Positions 35,230 to 44,277 are shown, counted from the first letter of the stretch. The stretch: 48,042 nucleotides of DNA from an uncultured Bacteroidota bacterium (GCA_903927505.1 CAIYNF010000158.1:1-48042), one strand, 5' to 3'. The notes: generated by a model not told the origin, from the sequence alone. Numbers and translations are program-made.

Positions 35230-36561
35230 ATGCAAAAAAACATTGCAATATTTTGGTTTCGCCGCGATTTAAGACTTGCAGATAACGCAGGACTTTACCA
35301 AGCGCTTCGCAGTGGGCTTGAGGTGCTGCCACTATTTATTTTCGATCAAAACATCTTAGACAAACTCGATAATAAAAAAGACCTTAGGGTTAATTTTATA
35401 CATCAAGAAATTAAACAACTCAAAGAAGAATTAGTAGGAATTGGATCGAACCTTTTGGTGAAATATGGCACACCAGAAACGGTTTTTAATGAATTGCTTT
35501 CTCAAGAAGAAATCAACGCTGTTTATTGCAACCACGATTACGAACCAAATGCCATTACAAGAGACCAAAAAATTGCTGCCTTGTGCGAAAACAACAAGGT
35601 GCAATTTTATTCCGCTAAGGACCAATGCATCTTTGAAAAGCATGAAATAACTAAGGACGACGGCAGCCCCTACACAGTTTTCACCCCCTACTCTAAAAAA
35701 TGGAAAGCTAAATTAAATAGCCAAATCAACGGCAATGAATTTTACTTTTTCAAAGCCTTTCCCACAGAAAAATACTTTCAAAATTTTATCAAAGAGTTTC
35801 GGTTCGAACCGACCCCAACTTTAAATGAAATGGGCTTTGAAAAAATTGCATTTAATTTCCCTCAAAAAGAAGTTGCTAGCAGTCTAATAAAAAACTACGC
35901 AAACAACAGAAACTTTCCTGCCATTGAAGGCACTTCGCACCTTGGCATTCATTTTAGGTTTGGAACCATAAGTATTAGAGAAAAAGCCCGAAAAGCAATT
36001 CAACTCAATGAAACATTTTTAAATGAATTAATTTGGAGAGATTTCTACATGCAAATTCTGTTTCATTTTCCGCATGTAGTAAATGGTGCATTCCGACCAA
36101 TTTACGACAGAATAGAATGGCGCAACAATGAGATTGAGTTTGAAAAATTTTGTACTGGTCAAACAGGCTACCCTATTGTGGATGCAGGCATCAGAGAACT
36201 AAACGCAACTGGATTTATGCACAACCGTGTACGTATGATTGTGGCAAGTTTTTTAACAAAACACCTATTAATTGATTGGCGTTGGGGAGAAGCCTACTTT
36301 GCAGAAAAACTATTAGACTTTGATCTTAGTGCAAACAACGGAGGATGGCAATGGGCAGCAGGTTGCGGAACAGATGCAGCACCTTATTTCAGGGTATTTA
36401 GTCCAAAACTACAAACAGAAAAATTCGATAAAAACCTGGTTTATATAAAAAAATGGGTGCCAGAACTTTTATCTCCCAATTATCCAAAACCAATTGTCGA
36501 CCATGATTTTGCGAGGAAACGCTGCTTGGAGGTTTATAAAAAAGGCCTACAAACGCAGTAA
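35230..36561 (+). CDS. phrB: Deoxyribodipyrimidine photolyase (cryptochrome/photolyase family)
   Basis: Light-driven repair of UV-induced pyrimidine dimers. 443 residues with the antenna-binding N-domain (FWFRRDLRLADNAGLYQAL) and the FAD-binding C-domain: GTSHLGIHFRFGTIS, LIWRDFYMQILFHFP, DAGIRELNATGFMHNRVRMIVASFL and LSANNGGWQWAAGCGTDAAPYFRVFSP. The WQWA...GTDAAPYFR block fits class I CPD photolyases (usually STGTDAAPYF; here GCGTDAAPYF). It follows the DUF1456 gene closely. Confidence 0.95.
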   Translation: MQKNIAIFWFRRDLRLADNAGLYQALRSGLEVLPLFIFDQNILDKLDNKKDLRVNFIHQEIKQLKEELVGIGSNLLVKYGTPETVFNELLSQEEINAVYCNHDYEPNAITRDQKIAALCENNKVQFYSAKDQCIFEKHEITKDDGSPYTVFTPYSKKWKAKLNSQINGNEFYFFKAFPTEKYFQNFIKEFRFEPTPTLNEMGFEKIAFNFPQKEVASSLIKNYANNRNFPAIEGTSHLGIHFRFGTISIREKARKAIQLNETFLNELIWRDFYMQILFHFPHVVNGAFRPIYDRIEWRNNEIEFEKFCTGQTGYPIVDAGIRELNATGFMHNRVRMIVASFLTKHLLIDWRWGEAYFAEKLLDFDLSANNGGWQWAAGCGTDAAPYFRVFSPKLQTEKFDKNLVYIKKWVPELLSPNYPKPIVDHDFARKRCLEVYKKGLQTQ

Positions 36562-36606
36562 TTCAATCCTATTTCCAATAAAAATCAATTCAATTAGGCT
36601 AAATTA

Positions 36607-36639
36607 TTTGCTTTTTTAATTGATTATTCCTTACTATTG
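36607..36639 (+). promoter_or_regulatory. Candidate promoter and leader of rho
   Basis: TTTG (36607-36610) is followed after 21 bases by TACTATTG (36632-36639), one mismatch from TAnnTTTG. This would leave a leader of about 78 nt before the ATG at 36724, containing inverted CAATCAAC (36646-36653) and GTTGATTG (36697-36704). Low certainty. Confidence 0.35.
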
Positions 36640-36723
36640 TATTCTCAATCAACTCCCCCCAAGGATTTATCGGTGTCTTTTCGAAACCAAATTCCGGTTG
36701 ATTGGTTCATTTAAAAAATTTAC

Positions 36724-38439
36724 ATGCACGATTCTACTTCCTTATCAAACATGCTCGTTCCAGAGCTGAAAGAAATTGCTAAAAATCAAGGCATCAATGC
36801 CAGTGGATTAGACAAACAAGGCTTAATTGCAGCTATCATTCAAAACAAAGGCGGAGATTCTGCCAATGATGAAAATGCAGCCGCTCCAAAAAGAAGAGGC
36901 CGTCCAAAGGTTACTAAAGCCGCTGAAGCTGACGTAAAAATAGTAGTTGAAGAAACACCTGTTGCGCCTGTGGCACCCCTTGTTTCAATCCCTCAAAATA
37001 ACGAAGCACCTAGCAATTTAGAAAATACAAATACACCTCCTGCCACAAACGTAAATACCTACGAAAACCGTCAACAAAATCGTCAGCCAGAAAGAAAAGA
37101 CAACAAATGGCGCAACGATAGAAACGACCGTGGTCCAGAACGTAACGATAGAAATCCGAACCAACAAAGACAACCGCGTCCGGAAAACGGAAACAACCCC
37201 AACAACCATAATAATCCCAACAACGCAGGGAACAATTATAACAACGGAGCTAACAACCCAAACAATGGAGGCAACAACCAAGTTGAAAGAGTTGAACGCG
37301 TTGAAAAAATTGCCTACCAAGAATTAGAGGCTTTGGTAACATCTGAAGGCGTATTAGAAATGATGGTCGATGGCTATGGCTTCTTGCGTTCATCAGATTA
37401 TAATTACATGCCTTCTCCAGATGATATTTATGTATCTCCTTCACAAATCAAATTGTTTGGTTTAAAAACAGGTGATACCGTGCAAGGGACAATTAGACCT
37501 CCGAAAGAAGGTGAAAAATATTTTGCTTTGGTTAAGGTTGAATCTATTAATGGCAGAATACCTTCAGAGGTGCGCGATAGGGTTGCTTTTGAACATTTAA
37601 CACCATTATTCCCCGATGAAAAATTAAGATTGGCAGACAACTCTTCAACATACTCCACGCGTATAATAGATTTATTGGCACCAATTGGAAAAGGCCAACG
37701 TGGTTTAATTGTGGCACAACCTAAAACAGGTAAAACCATTTTATTAAAAGAAATTGCCAACGCTATTGCTAAAAATCACCCTGAGGTTTATTTGTTAATT
37801 TTATTAATTGATGAACGTCCGGAAGAGGTAACAGATATGCAACGCAGCGTGCGCGCTGAAGTTGTTGCCTCTACCTTTGACGAACCAGCAGAAAAGCATG
37901 TGAAGCTTGCAAATATTGTTTTAGAAAAAGCAAAACGTTTGGTAGAATGTGGACATGATGTAGTGATTCTTTTAGATTCTATTACACGTATGGCACGTGC
38001 CTTTAATACCGCACAACCAGCATCTGGTAAAATATTATCGGGTGGTGTGGATGCAAATGCTTTACATAAACCAAAACGCTTTTTTGGTGCCGCTCGTAAA
38101 ATTGAAGATGGTGGCTCATTAACCATTATTGCAACGGCACTAACTGAAACAGGCTCTAAAATGGACGAGGTGATTTTTGAAGAGTTTAAAGGTACTGGTA
38201 ACATGGAACTTCAACTTGATAGAAAATTGGCCAACAAACGCGTATTCCCTGCCATTGATATTGTTTCATCAAGTACACGTAGAGATGATTTGTTATTAGA
38301 AAAATCAACCTTACAACGTATTTGGGTATTGCGTAACCATTTGGCAGATATGAACCCAGATGAGGCTATGGATGTAATGTTGAAAAACATGCGTTCAACC
38401 AAAAACAACGAAGAATTCTTGGCATCCATGAATGGGTAA
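36724..38439 (+). CDS. rho: Transcription termination factor Rho with Asn/Arg-rich insertion
   Basis: Hexameric RNA helicase for factor-dependent termination. 571 residues, longer than the ~420 of E. coli. Order: an N-terminal Rho_N/SAP-like helix pair ([25 protein letters not shown], 12-36); a Lys/Arg-rich and then very Asn/Gln/Arg/Pro-rich disordered segment (about 110-190, with NNPNN repeats); the RNA-binding cold-shock-like domain ([20 protein letters not shown]); and the ATPase core with Walker [12 protein letters not shown] near 330-340, [10 protein letters not shown] and [13 protein letters not shown]. Long insertions at this point are known in Bacteroidota; the one of Bacteroides thetaiotaomicron drives phase separation. 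Followed directly by a palindromic repeat cluster. Confidence 0.96.
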   Translation: MHDSTSLSNMLVPELKEIAKNQGINASGLDKQGLIAAIIQNKGGDSANDENAAAPKRRGRPKVTKAAEADVKIVVEETPVAPVAPLVSIPQNNEAPSNLENTNTPPATNVNTYENRQQNRQPERKDNKWRNDRNDRGPERNDRNPNQQRQPRPENGNNPNNHNNPNNAGNNYNNGANNPNNGGNNQVERVERVEKIAYQELEALVTSEGVLEMMVDGYGFLRSSDYNYMPSPDDIYVSPSQIKLFGLKTGDTVQGTIRPPKEGEKYFALVKVESINGRIPSEVRDRVAFEHLTPLFPDEKLRLADNSSTYSTRIIDLLAPIGKGQRGLIVAQPKTGKTILLKEIANAIAKNHPEVYLLILLIDERPEEVTDMQRSVRAEVVASTFDEPAEKHVKLANIVLEKAKRLVECGHDVVILLDSITRMARAFNTAQPASGKILSGGVDANALHKPKRFFGAARKIEDGGSLTIIATALTETGSKMDEVIFEEFKGTGNMELQLDRKLANKRVFPAIDIVSSSTRRDDLLLEKSTLQRIWVLRNHLADMNPDEAMDVMLKNMRSTKNNEEFLASMNG

Positions 38440-38452
38440 GGACAATTCGCTC

Positions 38453-38533
38453 GTAGGGACAGGTCGCGACCTGTCCGTACCGCGACCTGTCCGTACCGCG
38501 ACCTGTCCCTACCTTATTGCGACCTGTCCCTAC
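38453..38533. repeat. REP-like palindromic repeat cluster, copy 2
   Basis: Begins 13 bases after the rho stop. 38453-38480 is the 28-base palindrome found also at 28322-28349, here with one change (CTGTCCGTAC instead of CTGTCCCTAC). Three further inverted units follow (38481-38496, 38497-38512, 38519-38533) ending CTGTCC(G/C)TAC with a 16-base period. The 180-bp gap before the transporter otherwise shows nothing firm. Confidence 0.88.
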
Positions 38534-38619
38534 GGCGATAAAAAAAATCCTTTAATTATTTCATTGAAAGATGTATTATGCGGTATAAAATCCATCCATA
38601 CACCTTTTAAAATAATTTT

Positions 38620-40059
38620 ATGAATTCAGACAATTCAAAAACAAATTGGGGGCAATTTATTCCCTTAGTTATTGTTTTCTTCTTTTGGGGTTTTGTTGCA
38701 GCAAGTAACGATATCCTCATTCCCGTTTTCAAAAAAACATTCAGTTTATCGCAAGGAGAAAGCCAATTGGTTTCACTTGCCTTTTACATTGCCTATACCG
38801 TAGGATCGCTCATTTACATGGGTATTTCTTTGTTAATGAAACAAGACTTGGTAAATAAAATTGGCTACAAAAACGGCCTGGCTTTGGGTTTATTTATTTC
38901 GGCACTTGGAACTTTATTGTTTTACCCAGCAGCCAATTTGAGTTCATTTCCATTAATGCTTTCCGGCTTATTTACTGTTGCCCTGGGCTTCTCCTTGCAA
39001 CAAACAGTTGCTAATCCTTTGGCCATTGCACTCGGACCCATTAGCACAGGTTCACAAAGATTAACCATGGCAGGCGGTATCAATAATTTAGGAACTACCA
39101 TTGGTCCACTTATTGTAAGCTTTGCCATTTTTGGTTCGGCCAGCACTGCCAATTCAGATATGAGTATTGAAAGTGTAAAGGTGCCTTATTTGGTTTTAGG
39201 ACTTGCCTTTTTATTGGTTGCTATCTTATTAAAAACATCTTCATTGCCAGACAAACCTGCAGCAATTTTAGAAGAAGAAGCACACCCGCATTCAAACAAA
39301 AGTTCTGCTTTAAAATATCCTCAATTGATTTTGGGTATGATTGGTATTTTTGTATACGTAGGTGTGGAAGTATCTACAGCAAGTAACCTGCCAGCTTACA
39401 TGGAAAAAAACTTAGGCTTCTTAACAAAAGACATTGCACCTTATATTTCTTTGTATTGGGCAAGTTTAATGATTGGTCGTTGGACAGGCGCTGTTGAGGC
39501 CTTCACAGATAACATGAGCACACAAAAAATATTGCGTTTTATAGCGCCCTATTTGGCTTTTGCTGTTTTCCTTTTTGTGAATGCAATTGCTAAACATGAT
39601 TTAACTCCTTTCTACGTTTATGGCCTCATTATTTTAGTTTTAATTGCAGGAGACATCGCAAGCAAAGGTAATCCAGCACGCATGTTATTGATATTCTCTT
39701 TGCTTGGCATTGCAGCACTCCTAATTGGAATTACAACTTCTGGTATGACCAGCGTATACGCCTTTACCAGTGTTGGTTTATTTTGTAGTACACTTTGGCC
39801 TTGTATTTTTACATTGGCCATTAGCGGCTTAGGAAAACATACCAGTCAAGGTAGCAGCTTTTTAATTATGATGATTATGGGCGGTGGTATTATTAGCTGG
39901 CTTCAAGGCTTTATAGCAGATGAAATTAACAGTATCCAATTGAGTTATGTGGTTGGTATTTTCTGCTTTGCCTACTTGGCATTTTATGCTTGGAAAGTAA
40001 GTGGTATCCTAAAAAGTCAAGGAATTGATTTTGATAAAAAATTGAGCGGCGGACATTAA
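38620..40059 (+). CDS. FHS-type sugar MFS transporter (FucP/GluP family)
   Basis: Inner membrane proton symporter of 479 residues with twelve hydrophobic segments. The N-terminal FFFWGFVAASNDILIPVFK and the helix-4/5 motif LQQTVANPLAIALGPISTGSQRLT are typical of the fucose/galactose/glucose:H+ symporter branch. A basic/acidic central loop (about 210-235, EEEAHPHSNKSS) separates the halves. The substrate is probably a hexose, galactose being suggested by the convergent galactanase gene; this is an inference. It shares a bidirectional terminator with that gene. Confidence 0.9.
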   Translation: MNSDNSKTNWGQFIPLVIVFFFWGFVAASNDILIPVFKKTFSLSQGESQLVSLAFYIAYTVGSLIYMGISLLMKQDLVNKIGYKNGLALGLFISALGTLLFYPAANLSSFPLMLSGLFTVALGFSLQQTVANPLAIALGPISTGSQRLTMAGGINNLGTTIGPLIVSFAIFGSASTANSDMSIESVKVPYLVLGLAFLLVAILLKTSSLPDKPAAILEEEAHPHSNKSSALKYPQLILGMIGIFVYVGVEVSTASNLPAYMEKNLGFLTKDIAPYISLYWASLMIGRWTGAVEAFTDNMSTQKILRFIAPYLAFAVFLFVNAIAKHDLTPFYVYGLIILVLIAGDIASKGNPARMLLIFSLLGIAALLIGITTSGMTSVYAFTSVGLFCSTLWPCIFTLAISGLGKHTSQGSSFLIMMIMGGGIISWLQGFIADEINSIQLSYVVGIFCFAYLAFYAWKVSGILKSQGIDFDKKLSGGH

Positions 40060-40077
40060 TATCCAAAGCAAATTAGT

Positions 40078-40117
40078 ATAAAAAAAGCGCGAAGAATATT
40101 CTTCGCGCTTTTTTTAT
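40078..40117. terminator. Bidirectional terminator between transporter and galactanase
   Basis: A perfect 40-base palindrome (core GCGCGAAGAAT/ATTCTTCGCGC) flanked by A and T runs on the two sides, placed between two convergent stop codons (40059 and 40114). Confidence 0.92.
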
Positions 40118-41181
40118 TTATAAGCATCTAAAATGGGCAATGCCAAGCCATTGAAATCCCAGAAAGCCTGATTTTCGTAAGAAGAGCCATCCTTTGCAGT
40201 TGCACCTTTAAATGAAATCCACTCCCCTCCCCAATAGCAAAAACCTTGTCCGTTATTTGCCTTACTTGCAATATCCCTTATACGCAATAAAAAATCACGT
40301 TGCCCATTTTTTGTGGCCGGAAATTGAGGATGTAATTGTGAACTATCACCAATAATATTGTTTGTCCAATCGTTCCAGCCCAAAGTAAATGGATAAGACG
40401 TTTCTGCTATGATTACAGGTTTATTGGTGAGCGTTGAAACAGTAGAAAGCTGCAATTGCAAACTATCCAAATTAGCACCATGCCAAGTTGGGTAATAAGA
40501 AAGACCAATTATATCTGCCCCTACTTCACCTATTTGGTTCATGAACCAAAGCACATCTTTATAGCCTGCATACTGCAAGATAACGCTGCAACTATAGCTA
40601 GATAACCTCACGGCCATTATACCTTGGTTCATCAATTCTTTGAATTGCGAAAGCGAGGAAATATTCCCTTCTGGCCATAAAAATCCATTGTTTACCTCAT
40701 TGCCAATTTGAATATAATCTGGTTGAATTTCGGCCATAATTTTACCAGTGTAATCAAATACACTGTCCTTCAATTGCGCATAAGAAATATTCTTCCAAGC
40801 AAGAGGTTTTGTTTGTGCGCCAGGATCTGCCCATGTGTCTGAATAATGAACCGTTAACCAAACTTTCAATCCCGCTTTTTTTAGTTCTGCGGCCAATGTT
40901 TTTACTTCTTCAAAACCGCAATGCCCATCTAAAGGATCTTTCCATAAGCGCAGACGAATAGTATTAACACCTGATTTAACAAGTGTTTGCAGCATATCTT
41001 CATTATACCCGTTTTGGTTATAAACTTTAACGCCGCTTTGCCTCACTTGTGGCAAAAAAGATAAATCTGCAGCCTTTATAAAAAAAGGAGTTGGCTTTAC
41101 AGCAACAGTGGAAGCATTGTTTTTCTTACAAGCAAAAAACAAAAATAAGAAACATAAAAGCAGAAAAAATCTATTCAACAT
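40114..41181 (-). CDS. GH53 arabinogalactan endo-beta-1,4-galactanase, lipoprotein
   Basis: 355-residue surface or periplasmic glycoside hydrolase. Lipobox LFFAC with Cys at 18 (LFLFFACKK), then the GH53 (clan GH-A) barrel: AADLSFLPQVRQSGVKVY, VNTIRLRLWKDP, LTVHYSDTWADPG, the acid/base Glu in IQIGNEVNNGFLWPEG near 160 and the nucleophile Glu in IIAETSYPF near 258. It cleaves beta-1,4-galactan side chains of pectin or type I arabinogalactan. It begins 12 bp after the upstream TonB receptor ends, so it is likely in the same operon, which otherwise carries metal-protein genes. Confidence 0.92.
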   Translation of the reverse strand: MLNRFFLLLCFLFLFFACKKNNASTVAVKPTPFFIKAADLSFLPQVRQSGVKVYNQNGYNEDMLQTLVKSGVNTIRLRLWKDPLDGHCGFEEVKTLAAELKKAGLKVWLTVHYSDTWADPGAQTKPLAWKNISYAQLKDSVFDYTGKIMAEIQPDYIQIGNEVNNGFLWPEGNISSLSQFKELMNQGIMAVRLSSYSCSVILQYAGYKDVLWFMNQIGEVGADIIGLSYYPTWHGANLDSLQLQLSTVSTLTNKPVIIAETSYPFTLGWNDWTNNIIGDSSQLHPQFPATKNGQRDFLLRIRDIASKANNGQGFCYWGGEWISFKGATAKDGSSYENQAFWDFNGLALPILDAYK

Positions 41182-41193
41182 GTTTGCAACATA

Positions 41194-43443
41194 TTACAAT
41201 TTGAACCTAAATCCACCATAAAACATTCTACCAAAAACAGGTCCCCATGTTAGGCTTGCATCAAAGTAATTTCCAAAAGGATTGGCACCATCCAAAATAG
41301 CACGTGGCTGTTGAAAGTTTAATATATTTTCACAACCCGCATATACATCCCATTTCTTTTTAAGGTTCTTGCTAATTTGCGCATTTACTAAAACATAGGC
41401 ATTGGAACGCGCTGCAAGCTGCAATGAACTTGGGTTGTCTAGCGTTTGTGGCAAGCGTTTTGCGCCAATCCAATTAGCAGTTGCATCAAAACTCCATTTT
41501 GATTTTGTAGCATAAGCAAAGTTTACGAACCACCTGTGTGTGGCAATCATGGGAACATCCAATAAAGCGGCTTGGTATTGTGTTTTCACTTCATACCAGC
41601 GGTAGGCAAAACGCACATCAAACCTGCGTATAGGTTGGTATTCCATTTGCACTTGCAAGCTTCTGCTGTAGGAGCTCCCATTTAAATTATAAAAATAAAC
41701 CGAATTGGTTTTAGCATCTCTATCAACTACTATTTGCTTTTCAAAAAGGGTATGGTAATAATCGATGCCAATATTCCCTTTGTGTAAGTTTATTTTAAAT
41801 TCATGGGTTAGGTTTACGCCAAAATTCCATGCCTCTTCTGGGGCAAATCCGTAAGCAGTATTTGGTAAAAACGCGTTTGTAAAAACCCACGTTCTATTGC
41901 TGGTTAAGCTGCTCATATTTTCGCTAATTAAATTTGCGGTACGCCAACCTTTGCCCGCAACAGCTCTGAATACGGTGTTTACAGAAGGGGCATACCTCAA
42001 GTGCAAGCGCGGTACAAACATCCATCCAAAATAATTATGGTAATCTATTCTTGCACCCGCAACCGCGGTAAACAATGCCAAATAAGAATACGCATATTCT
42101 GCAAAAGCACCACTCACTTGTTCATTGCGATTAAAATGGTAGGCTTGTTTATTGAATAATTTTTCGTCAATGATATCCGATTGGTGACTCAATCCAGTTC
42201 TCAATTTATGGTTGGTATTCCCAATAATATCTTGGTAAATTAAATTCGCATACAAGCTTTGTTGGTTTGCATTGTATAAATTATTGCCAAAAAAATTATC
42301 AAAGCTTTGGTTCGAAGCGTATGCTTGTATACCAATACTGCGGTATTTCTTTTTTGGAAACACATAGCCCAACTTCATCATCCCACTTAGCCTTTCAGCA
42401 TTTATCTGCGTTCCAAACATGGCAGTGTGTGTAGTATCATGCAAACCAGGTTTAAAGTCCATCATACCTCCCATTTTCTCGTCTTTTACATATTGAATGG
42501 AAGCATGAAACACCAAGCCGTTTTTAGGATCGAGAAAAATCCTATATAAAATATTGGTTTGTGTGCCAATTGGATTATCTAGATAGCTATCCCTATTTTG
42601 ATCCATCCTATTTACCGTTGCACTGGTATGCAAAAACAAGGCATGGGAAAACATTTTAGTAGGTTGTTGCGCTAAAACTAAATTTGTTTCATACCTACCG
42701 CCTTGTCCGGCATAGGCGTTCCAATAAATTTTATCTTTAGAAATTGGTTTGTGCAATTCCACATTAATTTGCCCAGAAACACTTTCAAAACCATTTACAA
42801 CCGAACCCATTCCTTTGCTTACTTGGATAGAATTTACCCAAGTTCCAGGAATATAATTCAAACCAAAATTACTTGCAATTCCGCGTATGCCGGGCATTTG
42901 TTCCAAACTCATTTGCGTGTATTGCCCAGCTAGACCCAACATTTGAATTTGTTTTGACCCCGTTAAGGCATCACTATAGGCCACATCTACACTCGGATTG
43001 GTTTCAAAGCTTTCTGATAAGTTGCAACAGGCGGCTTTAAATAATTCCTTTTCATTCATAATGGTAGTTTTCCAAGGATCAATAAAAGAAACCTCACTTG
43101 ATTTGCGCTCATAGGTAATAATTGCCTCCTCAAAATTTCTTTTGCTCACCATCAATACTTTGAGGTAATTATTTCCACTTACAAAAATGGTATCATTTTT
43201 AAAACCTAAAGCTTGAACAATTAAATAAGAATATTGCGGATCTATTGCAATTTTAAAAGCACCATTGCTATCTGTGCCAGTGCTATAATTTGAGCCCTTC
43301 CAATGAATCACCGCGCCTTGAATAGGTTCAATGAATCCTTTTTGGTTTGTTTCCACAACAACCCCATGCAATAGCATTGGCTTTTGAGCCCTTGTTTCAA
43401 ATAGAAACAAAAAGCCCAAACAAAACACAAAAAACGCTTTCAT
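41194..43443 (-). CDS. TonB-dependent receptor linked to heavy-metal protein genes
   Basis: Outer membrane receptor of 749 residues. Signal peptide (MKAFFVFCLGFLFLFETRAQ), an N-terminal carboxypeptidase-regulatory-like domain (LLHGVVVETNQKGF...AVIHWKGSNYSTGTDSNG), a plug from about 125 and a barrel ending in FRFKL. The plug begins with an unusual Cys pair, FKAACCNLSESFETNPSVDV, followed by GLNYIPGTWVNSIQVSKGMGSVVNGFESVSGQINVELHK. The ATG at 43443 was chosen: it overlaps the stop of the HMA gene by one base (TAATG); the frame reaches on to 43485. By its neighbours it may transport a metal (copper is the first guess) or a metal complex; a sugar role because of the following GH53 gene is the alternative. 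Confidence 0.88.
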   Translation of the reverse strand: MKAFFVFCLGFLFLFETRAQKPMLLHGVVVETNQKGFIEPIQGAVIHWKGSNYSTGTDSNGAFKIAIDPQYSYLIVQALGFKNDTIFVSGNNYLKVLMVSKRNFEEAIITYERKSSEVSFIDPWKTTIMNEKELFKAACCNLSESFETNPSVDVAYSDALTGSKQIQMLGLAGQYTQMSLEQMPGIRGIASNFGLNYIPGTWVNSIQVSKGMGSVVNGFESVSGQINVELHKPISKDKIYWNAYAGQGGRYETNLVLAQQPTKMFSHALFLHTSATVNRMDQNRDSYLDNPIGTQTNILYRIFLDPKNGLVFHASIQYVKDEKMGGMMDFKPGLHDTTHTAMFGTQINAERLSGMMKLGYVFPKKKYRSIGIQAYASNQSFDNFFGNNLYNANQQSLYANLIYQDIIGNTNHKLRTGLSHQSDIIDEKLFNKQAYHFNRNEQVSGAFAEYAYSYLALFTAVAGARIDYHNYFGWMFVPRLHLRYAPSVNTVFRAVAGKGWRTANLISENMSSLTSNRTWVFTNAFLPNTAYGFAPEEAWNFGVNLTHEFKINLHKGNIGIDYYHTLFEKQIVVDRDAKTNSVYFYNLNGSSYSRSLQVQMEYQPIRRFDVRFAYRWYEVKTQYQAALLDVPMIATHRWFVNFAYATKSKWSFDATANWIGAKRLPQTLDNPSSLQLAARSNAYVLVNAQISKNLKKKWDVYAGCENILNFQQPRAILDGANPFGNYFDASLTWGPVFGRMFYGGFRFKL

Positions 43444-43802
43444 TAATCGTGGTGCGTATTTGGTTTCTCGCGGTATAAGCAACAATCAGGGAGTTTTTGA
43501 TAAACTACTTCAATTGCCTTTTTCAGATCTGTATCATGACCACAATCTGCAATCAATTGGTGGACTTTTTCGAGGCTAATTTTTTCGGGTACATAAATAA
43601 TCTGCATCATTTTCGTATCCACATTCCACTCGGCCGCTTTAATCCCTTTTACATCGCAAGCGTCTTCTATACGTTCCTTACATTGAGGACAATTGCCATA
43701 AACTTTAAATGAAATCTTTTCTTTTTTACCTTTTTGTGCAAAAGCAGAAAAAGTAAACACCAATGAAAATATAAATAGGACGATAAATTTTGAATTTTTC
43801 AT
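43443..43802 (-). CDS. Exported heavy-metal-associated (HMA) domain protein
   Basis: 119 residues. Signal peptide (IVLFIFSLVFTFSAFAQ, cut near 23), then a ferredoxin-like HMA domain with the metal motif YGNCPQCKERIE (C38, C41) in the place of the usual GMxCxxC, ending near 100. The tail adds further possible ligands: DCGHD, PDCCLYREK and THHD. Probably a periplasmic copper or other soft-metal carrier. It overlaps the TonB receptor start by one base, so the two are made together. Confidence 0.9.
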   Translation of the reverse strand: MKNSKFIVLFIFSLVFTFSAFAQKGKKEKISFKVYGNCPQCKERIEDACDVKGIKAAEWNVDTKMMQIIYVPEKISLEKVHQLIADCGHDTDLKKAIEVVYQKLPDCCLYREKPNTHHD

Positions 43803-43887
43803 AATTTGAATTTGTTAAATAATAAATTGGGTCGAACCGAAATGGCCGACGTAATTCATAGCTGATTAGGCAGCTAACAAATTCATC

Positions 43888-44277
43888 CTAAATTCTAAAA
43901 ACTTGCAGGGCACTCGGTTCCAATTTTCGAATGGGTGGCGAAGCAGAATTCCTTTCGCCACATTTTGCAACTCTATTTAAACTGGCAAGTGAGGGTTCCC
44001 AAAAAACGGCAAATGGCAAAACAGGAAGCAAAATACGTTTTGGCGTAAAGCTTTGTTTGGCTTGAAAAGTTTGGTCGTTTAGGCTTGCTTTTATAACAAC
44101 ATCTGCGCAACAATCTGTGTTTCCTACATCTGCACATTCACAATCATCCGATCCAATAGTGGTAGAAAAGAAACTTAATTCGGTTAATTTTTCGCCGCAA
44201 AAATGGCTGTGAATAGGCATTCCCGCTATACTTAGCAGGTAAACAAAAGCAAATAATATGTAAAGCCTATTTTTCAA
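43888..44277 (-). CDS. HYC_CC_PP family protein, small exported Cys/His-rich protein
   Basis: 129 residues with a signal peptide (YILFAFVYLLSIAG) followed by the family landmarks: HSHFCGEKL (HxC motif, His23/His25/Cys27), DDCECADVGNTDCCAD (five Cys, 45-60) and the late ASPPIRKL. This family is found mainly in Bacteroidota next to HMA proteins and TonB receptors; its function is unknown, and metal binding is an inference from the Cys/His pattern. The start is a TTG at 44277 (a stop lies four codons upstream and no ATG begins the signal peptide). A perfect -7 element TAACTTTG (44285-44292) ends only 7 bases before it. Confidence 0.82.
   Translation of the reverse strand: MKNRLYILFAFVYLLSIAGMPIHSHFCGEKLTELSFFSTTIGSDDCECADVGNTDCCADVVIKASLNDQTFQAKQSFTPKRILLPVLPFAVFWEPSLASLNRVAKCGERNSASPPIRKLEPSALQVFRI

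Noticed and set aside
35801..35810. tRNA T-arm-like GGTTCGAA sequences as traces of tRNA genes
   Set aside because: No cloverleaf could be drawn around any of the sites; all but one are inside intact protein genes.
37018..37320. Minus-strand open frame opposite the rho insertion
   Set aside because: A Val/Ile-rich translation of the complement of Asn codons (AAC read as GTT), an artefact of low complexity.
38432..38623. 63-codon open frame covering the repeat cluster after rho
   Set aside because: Its sequence is only the translation of the palindromic repeats (TATCPYLIATCPYG), with no start signal and overlap with rho.
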